DNA of 64,000 nt, taken from the NCBI RefSeq assembly GCF_021130785.1, contig NC_060212.1:147089501-147153500 (forward strand), in the 5' to 3' direction. This stretch comes from Homalodisca vitripennis (taxonomy: Eukaryota; Arthropoda; Insecta; Hemiptera; Cicadellidae). The number at the start of each line of letters is the position of its first letter. Position 1 is the first letter of the stretch. The notes under the pieces are model-generated. The model worked only from the letters and a program-made list of their open reading frames with translations, did not search any database and had not been told where the DNA came from. Position numbers and translations under genes: made by a program. Below are positions 27,846 through 37,520 of the stretch, in pieces.

Positions 27846-29112
27846 TCAGAAAACTGACAGTAAACAGGAATAGAGCTAGTGTAATATATTGAATACCGCA
27901 CTTAAAAGATTGTATTGTAGCAGAAGAACTGATAATTGTGTGTAATGCCACCCCTCCTCGCGGGTTAGCAATATTGTCGGCCTCGCTCAGTGGAGAAGGG
28001 CGTGAGTATTGGTAGAGCGCCAGGACAACCAAGTTCTTGCGCAGTGACGGAGGACTACTAAGATTGACGGATACCCAGATGGTTACGGTTTGCTCGGTAA
28101 TAAGGGCGCCACCTTGTTGATGGGGTGTGATAGTCGCAGGTCTCCAACAAGGAACAGTTTCCTGCCCTCAGGTATGCTCAATCGAGACCACTACCATGCA
28201 CGCAAGAACTATTAGGTTTACGACACTAAGCCTTAGGTACTTAAATTAGCCACAGATTTCGGTTGATTATTTTCTAATAGTAAGTTGCAAGGTCTCTAAT
28301 TAAATATCAGGCAATTAGAAATTAAAACCAATATTTCACATATTTCATTCTGTATTGCCTATTTCTCTCACAGTGCTAAGGTCTTAAACTAAATAAACAA
28401 ATATTTATTTAACTTAACTTAAACTTAACTCGTTGGCCAATTGAAATAAAAATACGAAAAATTATTACGGTAGGAGCGCTCCGATTACTAATACAAAATT
28501 ACAGTGGCCAAAATCACGATGACCATATTCCTGAACTACAAAATTACAAAACAATAATTCACATGAATACATAATGGCTAGACATTAAATTAAAGTTGAG
28601 TCCCATTTGTCAAAGTTCGGAACTGGATCCACCCTGATGCAGTTATTCAGGCCTAGTCCGATAGGTAGAGGCTCCACAATGACATTGACGGAGTTAGTCC
28701 GACCTCCCAGGGGAGCACGATGGAATAAGTAGTGTAAAGTCTACTCACCAACTGGGCGGACCCAAAACACACACATGAGCCGTCGATTGTATCGTCCGTG
28801 CAATCCAATATTGAAACTTTAATTTCATAAAGTCAGTTTTATTCATTTTCTGCGGCTCATTGAAATCAGTCAACATTACTTATAATCAATCATGAAAACA
28901 ATCTCAAATTTAACTTAAAAGAAACCAGCTGACTAAAACAGCAACATCTGTCACTATTGTTGGTGTGTCTAACATACTCGTATTTAGCTTACAGCGGCCA
29001 GTAAAATGTAAAGAAACGTTTAATGTATAAACATAAGTACATTAAAAAAGCGCAGAATCTGCCAATTACAATGATATACAATATTGGTCTTAAACACAAA
29101 GCATAATTATTC
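27846..29112. other. Flank of the solo LTR, no gene seen
   Basis: Moderately AT-rich. The parts 28040-28200 and 28620-28790 are clearly less AT-rich than the surroundings and may be old element fragments, but no motif supports a call. Confidence 0.35.
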
Positions 29113-29867
29113 TGACACAGAAAAAGTTAATTACGTTTGTTCTTACTTAAACTTATTAATTACAATAATTATAGTAAAGTGTATTGAAGTATTAACATAA
29201 TGCATTAATGTATGCACTTTCACGGCAATGGTAGGTATAAATTTCATGACAACGGCCTTTACATTATTCTGAGTAAAACTAAATAATATACAAACAATAG
29301 GACATAAAGTTACCGATTCAATTATTTATAGAACAGTTAACAAGTTTAGTAAGGAAATTTATGAGAGACGATGCAATTGTTACGAGATAATATCTCGGCC
29401 TAATTATGTACAATTTACAGAAACAATTTGTGGTTACAGTATTTGACACTATGAACACGTATTTACAACTATTTATCTCCTTGAACTATTAAAAGACTAG
29501 ATTAGTATTAATTTATTACAGATAACGTATTAATTTCCTACGTTTATCGACAGGACTTGACAATCTTACTACGAGGCCCAAGGCTTAGTTTACCGTAGAT
29601 ATTTAATTCTGTAAAGACAAAATTATTATACTGAAATTTTACTAACGGACATACGCAAGCGACAAAATATCAATGGCATGGTAATGGCTCACCTTAGCCT
29701 AACTCCTTTATTTGAACAGCTGTTTGGCGTCTAATCAGTGACCGTTCTGTTATTGCAGCAACAATGAATGCGCGCTTCTTCATTTTGGATGTAAAAATTT
29801 TCGTTATGTAAGAGTGATCATTCTACATAACCAATTGCTCAGGTAAAACAGAAAAGTACACGTCACA
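29113..29867 (-). mobile_element. Solo LTR of the Ty3/gypsy family at 31489-37520
   Basis: A 755-bp copy of the right LTR (36770-37520), nearly identical and collinear. It starts TGACACAG and ends CGTCACA on the plus strand, giving TG...CA ends in element sense. No internal region is attached. The 5 bases on the left (TATTC) and right (GTAAC) do not match, so a target duplication is not seen. It is either a recombined solo LTR or the LTR of one haplotype. Confidence 0.8.
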
Positions 29868-31488
29868 GTAACAAGCCTTAGTTAGTTGTTTTTGAATGTC
29901 ATTTAATAAAGAAACTTCGTCAGCGAAACTGGATGAAATTCGAAACCCACGATAACCTCAGAGACCCAAACAGATGATAGAAGAACAGGTTACCACTTTG
30001 GCGCAGGAATTTCTACATGACTTAGAGATAACGTAAGTTTAAAATTGTTGTCTGTAACCGAAAAACTTTTTATTAATACTATCAACCTTAACAGAACCGA
30101 AATATATTTCGGAATATATTTCGGGTATAGATATATATATATTTTTTTTTTGGCATTGGTGGTGGTTCGGATAGTCACCTTTAAGCCGTTTGGTCCCCAG
30201 GTTAAGTGTTTAGAGAGGGCTTCTTAGCCCTAATTCGTCTGGTAAAATAAGACATTCTTTTTTTTTTTCTTTTTATATTTATTGAAACCTTTGCAAAGGC
30301 GAGTAGTCCATGAGAACGGGAAATGTTAAATACGATATAGTCTATCCTTATAAAATACGAACATGACACTATACCGAAATCTACTGCTTACTCCTCCTCA
30401 CTCATAATTCATTCAATCCCGGCGTAACTGGCTTTCGAAATTCCTAATTGAGCAGCTTAACCGCTAAGTCACGATATCTTGATAATTAAAGAAAGTACGA
30501 AGGACATGGTTTTTAGTTTCAACTTACCTGATGTGATGCATGCGTCATGGGATTCAGTAATATATTCCGTGATCTTCTTTGGTGCTCTCTCTTGATATGG
30601 TGAAGTTTATGACAAGCTACATGTTTTAGATGAAGTATGCAGATATCAGTTTCCCGGATTCATTGCATTTCTGTTTCTGTTTCAAAACACAACAATGGTA
30701 ATGACCGTAAACCTATTGTTGCTTGAAGTTTAAACATTGTTTGAATGTAACGTTTACTACTTCTCTTGTTGACGTAATGACAAGGAAATGAACAGGTGAT
30801 TCATTATAATAACCAATTAGAACTTAGTTTTATAATTCGTGACAAAAATCATTTTGCAATTGTGTCTGAAATTTACTGCAAACGCAACATGTTTTTTTTA
30901 CAGAACAAAATATTCGGTCTGAGAGGTATAATAGATTTTCTTATGAAATTATACATTTACATAACAAATTTGTTACACGCATAGAATATGTGTTGCATGC
31001 GTGAAAGTCTGGGCCATCTAATAATACTAATATAATAAGAGCAATGGTAGAGGATGGATTAGCTTTTCAGTTAAGAAATTAGCGAAACACTTTTATATCA
31101 ATTCATATATAAGGGTTTTGTATATAGTTATTTTTAAAAGACAACTCAATTCATTTAGAATCACTTTAACCCCTTGATGTCTGGATGTTTTTTTTAATCA
31201 GGATGTTTTGAAACTTTAGACGACAATACTTATTTAAAAATGTAATTAAATCTTATTTCTCGATTTCCGTATCCGTTTCTTAGAGTACATTTTAAAGCCC
31301 GCTTTTGATTTTTGAAACTTGGGTACATTACATAAAATTGTTATTCCTCGAAAGGATCTAATAAAAATATCGTCTTTAATAAAACTAATACAAAATTAAT
31401 GTTAATTTTTTAGTTCTTTTTTTGGGAGGAAAAGGAAGTAAGTATATACAAATTACCTATACTTAATAATTATTTAGTTTCAAAATAC
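29868..31488. repeat. Duplicated flank, first copy
   Basis: Homologous to 37521-40307 in the same order, with scattered substitutions and small indels. It lacks the piggyBac insertion and about 150 bp present near 39565-39725 in the other copy. It contains a tRNA-like minus-strand fragment (box B corrupted near 29938-29950), a short TA run (30130-30142) and poly-T. At 31487-31488 it breaks abruptly into LTR sequence with a 2-base overlap. Confidence 0.85.
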
Positions 31489-31902
31489 GTATTTACAACT
31501 ATTTATCTCCTTGAACTATTAAAATACTAGATTAGTATTAATTTATTACAGATAACGTATTAATTTCCTACGTTTTTATCGACAGGACTTGACAATCTTA
31601 CTACGAGGCCCAAGGCTTAGTTTACCGTAGATATTTAATTCTGTAAAGACAAAATTATTATACTGAAATTTTACTAACGGACATACGCAAGCGACAAGCG
31701 ACAAAATATCAATGGCATGGTAATGGCTCACCTTAGCCTAACTCCTTTATTTGAACAGCTGTTTGGCGTCTAATCAGTGACCGTTCTGTTATTGCAGCAA
31801 CAATGAATGCGCGCTTCTTCATTTGGATGTAAAATTTCGTTATGTAGAGTGATCAGTTCTACATAACAATTGCTCAGGTAAAACAGAAAAGTACACGTCA
31901 CA
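31489..31902 (-). repeat. Truncated 3' LTR of the gypsy element
   Basis: Matches the right-hand part of both full LTRs (from about GTATTTACAAC to CGTCACA). It has a small duplication (GCGACAA twice near 31690) and some indels. The left 340 bp expected of a full LTR are missing, replaced directly by the end of the duplicated flank. Confidence 0.85.
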
Positions 31903-31904
31903 AA

Positions 31905-31916
31905 CACCCCCCATCC
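31905..31916 (-). promoter_or_regulatory. Polypurine tract next to the 3' LTR
   Basis: In element sense GGATGGGGGGTG ends just before the LTR start TGTGACG. Purine-rich tracts at this position prime plus-strand DNA synthesis in LTR retroelements. Confidence 0.7.
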
Positions 31917-31940
31917 GGCAGAAAATTTCCCAAATTTTCT

Positions 31941-33269
31941 TCACTGCCGAAATTTCTTAAAGTCCGACACATGCCACTGGCCTATCTTCTTGCCGTCCAT
32001 GTCCGCCAGCTTATAGATCAGAGGAGATACCTGTTCAACTATTACGTAGGGTCCAACATAGCGTGGTGCTAGTTTGGCTGCAAAGTAGTTAGTAGCGTCA
32101 GACTGTACAAAGTTTCTTTTCAAGACGACGTCTCCCACTCTATAAGTCACAGGTCGTCTGCGCAGGTTATAGCGTTTAGCATTTTTTTCATGGGCTGTTT
32201 TCAGTCTCTCTGAAACCTCTTGGAATATGTCCTTAAGCTCTCGTAGTTTCTCACTAAAGGGACCACAATCCTCAGTAGAGGGTACACCCGAACCATCGTT
32301 AAGAACTTCATATCCGTCTCCCGACGTAGCGAGTTCTCGCCCAAAGTTCAAAAACGCGGGTGAATGCTGTGTCACCTCATGATGCGCGGTGCGGAGTGCA
32401 AAACCTATTTTTGGAATGAATTTGTCCCATTCCCGGTGGTTGTCTGTTACATAAGCTCGCAACATAGCAACGATATCCCGATTAACCCTCTCTGCCGGGT
32501 TCGCCTGTGGGTGTCGACTTGCGTTCAGTAGTATCTTGACATTGTACTGTTTGGCAAGGTCCTTCACTGGTTTCCCGATGAACTCAGACCCGTTATCACA
32601 TATGAAGTACCGTGGCACTCCGTAAACCATAAAGATGTCCTCTTCCAGGTGTTGAGACACGAGCCTTGCCGTAGCAGCTCGGAGAGGTCGTAGGACTGAG
32701 TACTTAGTAAACGTGTCAGTAATAACCAACAGGTACTTAAAGCCTCTTACTGATCGTGGCAGAGGGCCAATCAGGTCTGCAGCGATCATCTGCCATGGAG
32801 AATCAACTGCACGTCTGCTGCCCATAACGCCCGCAGGGAGTTGTTGGTCGTACTTAGTCCGTTGACATACAGCACATTTTGAAACATAAGTGGCTACATC
32901 CTTCCGCATTTTTGGCCAATAGTACAGCTGTTGGATACGTTTATAGGTCTTTGACACACCTTGATGTCCAGCAGTTGGAGTATCGTGGCATTCGAACAAG
33001 GCCTGGGATCTGAGATCTTTTGGGAGTACCAATCTCCAGTTATCCTGGTGAAGCGAGGGTTCCAGTGTGCTCACATTCTTCCACAGTTTCTCCTCCTGAG
33101 TTCGCCACTGACAATATTTTTGAGGGCCCATTTTAACCTTGTGCAAAATTCCTTTGTACCACTGGTCCTGTATTGTAGCTGGTATCTCAATCAAGTCACA
33201 ATGAATCACGTCTGGATGAGAGGGATCAGTCGATATCGGTGGAGTGGTCCGAGAGAGAAGATCTGGCAC
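31941..33269 (-). CDS. pol (IN): Gypsy Pol, integrase portion
   Basis: A 442-residue frame inserts element DNA into the host genome. The zinc-binding HHCC domain has His near residues 95 and 102 and Cys at 132 and 135 (CAVC). The catalytic core triad is intact: Asp about 165 (WQMIAADLIGPL), Asp about 225 (FICDNGSEF) and Glu about 260 (NPAERVNRD), with spacing close to D,D-35-E. The C-terminus ends in a GPYVIVE...WHVSDFKKF module like the GPF/Y-type end of gypsy integrases; no chromodomain is seen. The first codon is a GTG and is not a real start. The frame is the continuation of the upstream Pol frame after a one-base disruption, so integrase would normally be released from a polyprotein. It ends 39 bp before the LTR. 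Confidence 0.92.
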   Translation of the reverse strand: MPDLLSRTTPPISTDPSHPDVIHCDLIEIPATIQDQWYKGILHKVKMGPQKYCQWRTQEEKLWKNVSTLEPSLHQDNWRLVLPKDLRSQALFECHDTPTAGHQGVSKTYKRIQQLYYWPKMRKDVATYVSKCAVCQRTKYDQQLPAGVMGSRRAVDSPWQMIAADLIGPLPRSVRGFKYLLVITDTFTKYSVLRPLRAATARLVSQHLEEDIFMVYGVPRYFICDNGSEFIGKPVKDLAKQYNVKILLNASRHPQANPAERVNRDIVAMLRAYVTDNHREWDKFIPKIGFALRTAHHEVTQHSPAFLNFGRELATSGDGYEVLNDGSGVPSTEDCGPFSEKLRELKDIFQEVSERLKTAHEKNAKRYNLRRRPVTYRVGDVVLKRNFVQSDATNYFAAKLAPRYVGPYVIVEQVSPLIYKLADMDGKKIGQWHVSDFKKFRQ

Positions 33270-35130
33270 AAACGTTCTCTTGCCCCTTACGGTGTACTAG
33301 GTGAAAATCATAGGGCTGCAATCGCAGAGCCCAACGAGCCAGACGTCCTGTCGGGTCCTTCAAGTTACTTAGCCAAAGCAAACTATAGTGGTCTGTCACG
33401 ACCGTGAACCTGGTTCCTTCCACGTAAGGCCGGAATTTCTCCACAGCAAAGATCACCGCAAGGCACTCCCTTTCAGTGGCCGAGAAGTTCTGCTCTTGCC
33501 GAGTTAATGTGCGGCTGGCATAGGCAACAACACTTTCTCCTTGCTCACTGTCTTGGCTAAGAACAGCGCCGATCCCCACGCCTGAGGCGTCACAGGAGAT
33601 TGTGAAAGGCTTCGAAAAGTCTGGACAGGATAATATTGGAGCGCTAATCAGGCAGGATTTTACGTCCTGGAAGGCCATCTCGGCTTCTGGAGTCCATTTG
33701 AACTGATTTCTCCGTTTCAGTAAGGAAGTCAAAGGAGTCATACGTGACGCGAAGTTGGGAATGAAGCGTCTGTACCACGAGGCCATTCCAGTAAATTGAC
33801 GAACCTCCTTTTGGTTCCGGAGGATTGGGATATCCACAATCGCCTTTACTTTTTCAGGGTCGACTCGCAAACCCTCCCCACTGACAATATAGTCCAGGTA
33901 CTTCAGTTCTCTCCTGCAAAACTTGCACTTTTCTCTATTGAGGGTGAGCTTTGCTTCACGAACTCTTATAAATATCTCTTTCAAGGTTTTAAGATGGGAC
34001 TCAAATGTAGATGTCACAACTATAATGTCGTCTAGATAGACGAAGACATTCGGCTCCAGCTCTGGTCCCAAGACTGTGTCCACGAAGCGCTGCCATGTTG
34101 CGGGAGCTCCACACAGACCAAAAGGCATCGTGATGAACTGGTATAAGCCACGACCCGGTATTGCAAACGCGGTCTTCTCCTTACTTGCCTCGTCTAGTTC
34201 AATTTGCCAATAGGCGCTCTTAATGTCCAGGCTAGATAAGAATCGAGCGTCCCTCAGTCTATCCAGGATAGCGGTCACCTGTGGTAGAGGGTAGGCGTCT
34301 TTTCGGCTCACTGCATTCACCGCCCTGAAGTCCACAACAAACCTTTTACTGCCATCAGGTTTATCCAGTAACATAATTGGCGAGGACCAGGCGCTTTGTG
34401 AAGGCTCTACAACCCCTAACTGCAACATGCGGTCTAGCTCCTCATTGATAAGTTTTTGACGAGCAGGGGATACATTGTAGTACCGCTGTTTGATTGGTGG
34501 CACACCCCCAGTGTCGATGACGTGCTTCACACGGTCTGTTCTACCCAATGTTGATGGCTCATCCTCGAAATGCTCCTCGAGAAGATCTTGTAGCCGTTTT
34601 CTCTCTGCTAGAGTTAGATTGTCTTCCGATGTGATTCCCTCAACATGACCACAAAATAAATCCACACTCTTCGTTGCAAAGTCCCACTTCCGATTGCGCA
34701 TATCCGCAACAATGTGCATTATTTCCCAGAAGTCGATGCCTAGGATTAAGGTATGCTGCAGTGATGGTACAATGCAAACCTTTAGACTTTTAGTACGGCC
34801 CTGTAAAGTTATGGGTAGATTGACAAAGCCCTGGTCCTCATGGCGTGTTGAGTCGGCTGTTTCTACAAAACGTCCACTGGCACTCTGAAAGCGAGCGGGA
34901 AACTGATTCAAAATCCACATTCCATGTCCACCTAAAAACGTTTGGGAAGCTCCCGAGTCTAAGAGGGCGGTAACTTCACGGCCAAACACCCTCACTTTCA
35001 AATAAGGCCTATGGTCTTCTTGTTGGCTATGAATGACATAGTTTATGGCCGGGATGGTCTCAGTATCCAAGGAGCCAGAACCACCTACTTCCTCTCTGAC
35101 CCCTTGCCTTGCCTGTTTTTTGAGCAGCAT
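33226..35130 (-). CDS. pol: Gypsy Pol, protease-RT-RNase H portion
   Basis: A 634-residue frame. The retroviral-type aspartic protease is at about 40-140 with active site LLDSGAS (Asp 58). The reverse transcriptase is at about 220-400 with LPQVTAILD, the LDIKSAYWQI Asp, MPFGLCGAPATWQ and catalytic YLDD at 365-368. RNase H is at about 505-625 with Asp 514 (CDASG), Glu near 555 and Asp 580 (TDHYSL). All core catalytic residues are present. The frame overlaps gag by 46 bp in the -1 frame and includes the slippery site at 35115-35121, so Pol is probably made as Gag-Pol by -1 frameshifting. The ATG used by the ORF call lies upstream of the slip site within the overlap and need not be the start. 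The frame terminates soon after RNase H because of a one-base disruption near 33265. Confidence 0.93.
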   Translation of the reverse strand: MLLKKQARQGVREEVGGSGSLDTETIPAINYVIHSQQEDHRPYLKVRVFGREVTALLDSGASQTFLGGHGMWILNQFPARFQSASGRFVETADSTRHEDQGFVNLPITLQGRTKSLKVCIVPSLQHTLILGIDFWEIMHIVADMRNRKWDFATKSVDLFCGHVEGITSEDNLTLAERKRLQDLLEEHFEDEPSTLGRTDRVKHVIDTGGVPPIKQRYYNVSPARQKLINEELDRMLQLGVVEPSQSAWSSPIMLLDKPDGSKRFVVDFRAVNAVSRKDAYPLPQVTAILDRLRDARFLSSLDIKSAYWQIELDEASKEKTAFAIPGRGLYQFITMPFGLCGAPATWQRFVDTVLGPELEPNVFVYLDDIIVVTSTFESHLKTLKEIFIRVREAKLTLNREKCKFCRRELKYLDYIVSGEGLRVDPEKVKAIVDIPILRNQKEVRQFTGMASWYRRFIPNFASRMTPLTSLLKRRNQFKWTPEAEMAFQDVKSCLISAPILSCPDFSKPFTISCDASGVGIGAVLSQDSEQGESVVAYASRTLTRQEQNFSATERECLAVIFAVEKFRPYVEGTRFTVVTDHYSLLWLSNLKDPTGRLARWALRLQPYDFHLVHRKGQENVCARSSLSDHSTDID

Positions 35131-36632
35131 TTTACACAGTCTCGTTTAAATACGTCCTCCTTTCCACAACCAAAACAAAACCTTCGTTTTGGTTTACTAC
35201 AAAACCTGAAGCGGTGGCCCTTATCTCCACAATTCCAGCAGACAGGGTCCTGGCGGTCTGAATTTGCAGACTGTACGCTGGCCACACGTCCGGATAAAGG
35301 TTTTCGTGGGTGGTTCTGATCGTGATAAGCAAGGTCCGGTTCAAGGGTATTTTCCCTTGTAGTTGCGGGCCTTATTCTAACCATACTTAGTCGGCCCGCT
35401 TCGGCTCTACGTCCCATGCATCTCAACTGTTCAAGAGTTTGAATGCTGCAAAGTGCCAATCGATCTTGCAGCTGAGGGTGCAGGTTATTATAGATCTGTG
35501 CTAAGCGAGTAGGTTCAGGAACAGCTACTGCTAATCTTCCATATAAACCCTCCATAGCGGCTATATACAGATCTATCGGCTCATTATCTCCCTGCAGCCG
35601 ATTAAAGATTTCCTGATGAAGTCTTATGTCATAATCCGCAGGCTGAAAGACTTCTTTGAGCTCCCTCGTCAACTGATGCCATGACTGAATCCGAATAGAC
35701 GCAGCACGGTACCAGACAAGCGCTGATCCGGCAAATAAATCAACCGCAGACTCATATAGCTCTTGATGTGTGACTCCTCTTGCCCGACGAAGTTCTTCTA
35801 CTCTCTCAAGAAATGCAGCGATACTTGGTCCGGAGTTGTCAAACTTTAGCCCCCACTTGTAGACTGGGACATATCTGGGCCGGGAACTAGCGCCTGTGTC
35901 GTTTCGAGTTAGTGAAAATCTGGGAAGGTAGTCGTCCTCTGGAGGTCCTCTTCTTTCTTGACCTCTCAATTCCTCGTGCGGGAGTCTTTCTTCTGTTCTC
36001 TGCTGAGGTCCTCGAAGTCGCAGTTCTTCTAACTTCCATTTCTCTTCTTGCTGTCTTCGGGCTTCTTGCAGTCGTCCTTCTTCTTGTTTCCATCTTGCCT
36101 CCTGTTTTCTTCTTTCTTCTTGTAGTTTTCTCTCTTCCTTTTGGAGCCATTCCTCTTGGTGACGCCTTTCCTGTTGTAGTTTTCTTTCTTCCCTATTCCA
36201 CCATTCCTCTAGAAGTTTCCTTTCTGTCGCCAGGTTCTCGTCGTCTTCAGTGGTTTTATTTGGCTTAAATGCCAACTCTAAAGTTTTGGGTAGTTCAAAA
36301 TTAGTTTCTTGCGCTCCATCCTCTGGTCGTTGAAGCTGTTGAAAACCACCTGCCGATGTCCTGGGATCCGGTTGGTTCTTCGAATCAGAAGTCCCTCTAA
36401 AAGAATCCAATAGCTCCTTACTTCTACTCAGCAACTTTTCCTTACTTTCCGATTGCTCACTATCGGAAGATGCTCCAATCGGAATTCTCTCCACTCGGAG
36501 ATACAAATGCCAAAGACGAGCCACAATACGATGAAACTCGTTGTCATTATTCGTGCCTTCGTAATCACTCACTAGCGAAGATAAGTCCTGGTACTTCCCT
36601 TCGCATTCCTCCAATTCCGCATCGGCATCCAA
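35085..36632 (-). CDS. gag: Gypsy Gag, structural protein
   Basis: A 515-residue frame. Residues about 130-235 form a Glu/Arg/Gln-rich predicted coiled coil (repeats like EERKLQEERR). A capsid-like domain covers about 255-430 (WGLKFDNSGPSIAAFLERVEE, SAVDLFAGSALVW). A basic linker is followed by a CCHC zinc knuckle (CWNCGDKGHRFRFC). A second knuckle (CFGCGKEDVFKRDC) has Val where the His should be, so its metal binding is doubtful. The listed start is TTG. The frame remains open upstream to about 36754, but no in-frame ATG occurs until residue about 360, so the original start appears to be lost or non-canonical. The A_AAA_AAC slip site near the end leads to Pol. Gag would form the particle that packages element RNA. 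Confidence 0.9.
   Translation of the reverse strand: MDADAELEECEGKYQDLSSLVSDYEGTNNDNEFHRIVARLWHLYLRVERIPIGASSDSEQSESKEKLLSRSKELLDSFRGTSDSKNQPDPRTSAGGFQQLQRPEDGAQETNFELPKTLELAFKPNKTTEDDENLATERKLLEEWWNREERKLQQERRHQEEWLQKEERKLQEERRKQEARWKQEEGRLQEARRQQEEKWKLEELRLRGPQQRTEERLPHEELRGQERRGPPEDDYLPRFSLTRNDTGASSRPRYVPVYKWGLKFDNSGPSIAAFLERVEELRRARGVTHQELYESAVDLFAGSALVWYRAASIRIQSWHQLTRELKEVFQPADYDIRLHQEIFNRLQGDNEPIDLYIAAMEGLYGRLAVAVPEPTRLAQIYNNLHPQLQDRLALCSIQTLEQLRCMGRRAEAGRLSMVRIRPATTRENTLEPDLAYHDQNHPRKPLSGRVASVQSANSDRQDPVCWNCGDKGHRFRFCSKPKRRFCFGCGKEDVFKRDCVKCCSKNRQGKGSERK
35115..35121 (-). promoter_or_regulatory. -1 ribosomal frameshift slippery site (AAAAAAC)
   Basis: In element sense the heptamer A AAA AAC is in the exact gag reading phase (codons TCA AAA AAC) within the 46-bp gag/pol overlap. 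Pol lies in the -1 frame relative to gag. X XXY YYZ with Z = C is one of the classic efficient -1 slip sites. A downstream stem is possible but was not computed. Confidence 0.8.
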
Positions 36633-36769
36633 AGAGTTTACAACGGTTTCATCAACCTGGGTATCAGCCGAAAAACATTGAGTCAGACGCTTCCTCAGTT
36701 CATTAGCGTTGCCATCGGTATCAACATTCCTAATTTTAAGTTCGTAGATAACTAACTACGGTCTTGGTC

Positions 36770-37520
36770 TGACACAGAAAAAGTTAATTACGTTTGTTCT
36801 TACTTAAACTTATTAATTACAATAATTATAGTAAAGTGTATTGAAGTATTAACATAATGCATTAATGTATGCACTTTCACGACAATGGTAGGTATAAATT
36901 TCATGACAACGGCCTTTACATTATTCTGAGTAAAACTAAATAATATACAAACATTAGGACATAAAGTTACCGATTCAATTATTTATAGAACAGTTAACAA
37001 GTTTAGTAAGGAAATTTATGAGAGACGATGCAATTGTTACGAGATAATATCTCGGCCTAATTATGTACAATTTACAGAAACAATTTGTGGTTACAGTATT
37101 TGACACTATGAACACGTATTTACAACTATTTATCTCCTTGAACTATTAAAAGACTAGATTAGTATTAATTTATTACAGATAACGTATTAATTTCCTACGT
37201 TTATCGACAGGACTTGACAATCTTACTACGAGGCCCAAGGCTTAGTTTACCGTAGATATTTAATTCTGTAAAGACAAAATTATTATACTGAAATTTTACT
37301 AACGGACATACGCAAGCGACAAAATATCAATGGCATGGTAATGGCTCACCTTAGCCTAACTCCTTTATTTGAACAGCTGTTTGGCGTCTAATCAGTGACC
37401 GTTCTGTTATTGCAGCAACAATGAATGCGCGCTTCTTCATTTGGATGTAAAATTTCGTTATGTAGAGTGATCAGTTCTACATAACAATTGCTCAGGTAAA
37501 ACAGAAAAGTACACGTCACA
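36770..37520 (-). repeat. 5' LTR of the gypsy element
   Basis: A 751-bp terminal repeat, TG...CA in sense, collinear with the solo LTR at 29113-29867. It would contain the element's promoter and polyadenylation signals. I did not assign a TATA box or start site. Confidence 0.85.

Larger units (their letters stand above)
31489..37520 (-). mobile_element. Ty3/gypsy LTR retrotransposon, nearly full length
   Basis: Read on the minus strand the order is 5' LTR (36770-37520, 751 bp), Gag, Pol (protease, RT, RNase H, integrase), a polypurine tract (GGATGGGGGGTG, 31905-31916) and a truncated 3' LTR (31489-31902). The order PR-RT-RH-IN places it in Ty3/gypsy. There is no env frame, because only about 40 bp separate the integrase stop from the LTR. 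Two defects are visible: the 3' LTR lacks its far part, and pol has a one-base frame break near 33265. No primer-binding site starting TGG follows the 5' LTR; gag frame begins about 15 bases after it. The LTRs seen are nearly identical, so insertion was recent. Confidence 0.92.

Noticed and set aside
29113..29867. 5-bp target duplication around the solo LTR
   Set aside because: The flanking bases TATTC and GTAAC do not match, so I do not claim a duplication.
31903..31940. Possible env gene of an infectious (errantivirus-type) gypsy
   Set aside because: Only about 40 bp lie between the integrase stop and the LTR, so there is no room for env.
35912..36268. 118-codon plus-strand frame rich in Leu/Val/Phe
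   Set aside because: It is the antisense shadow of the Glu/Arg-rich coiled-coil of Gag. The other plus-strand frames over 32961-36706 are also shadows.
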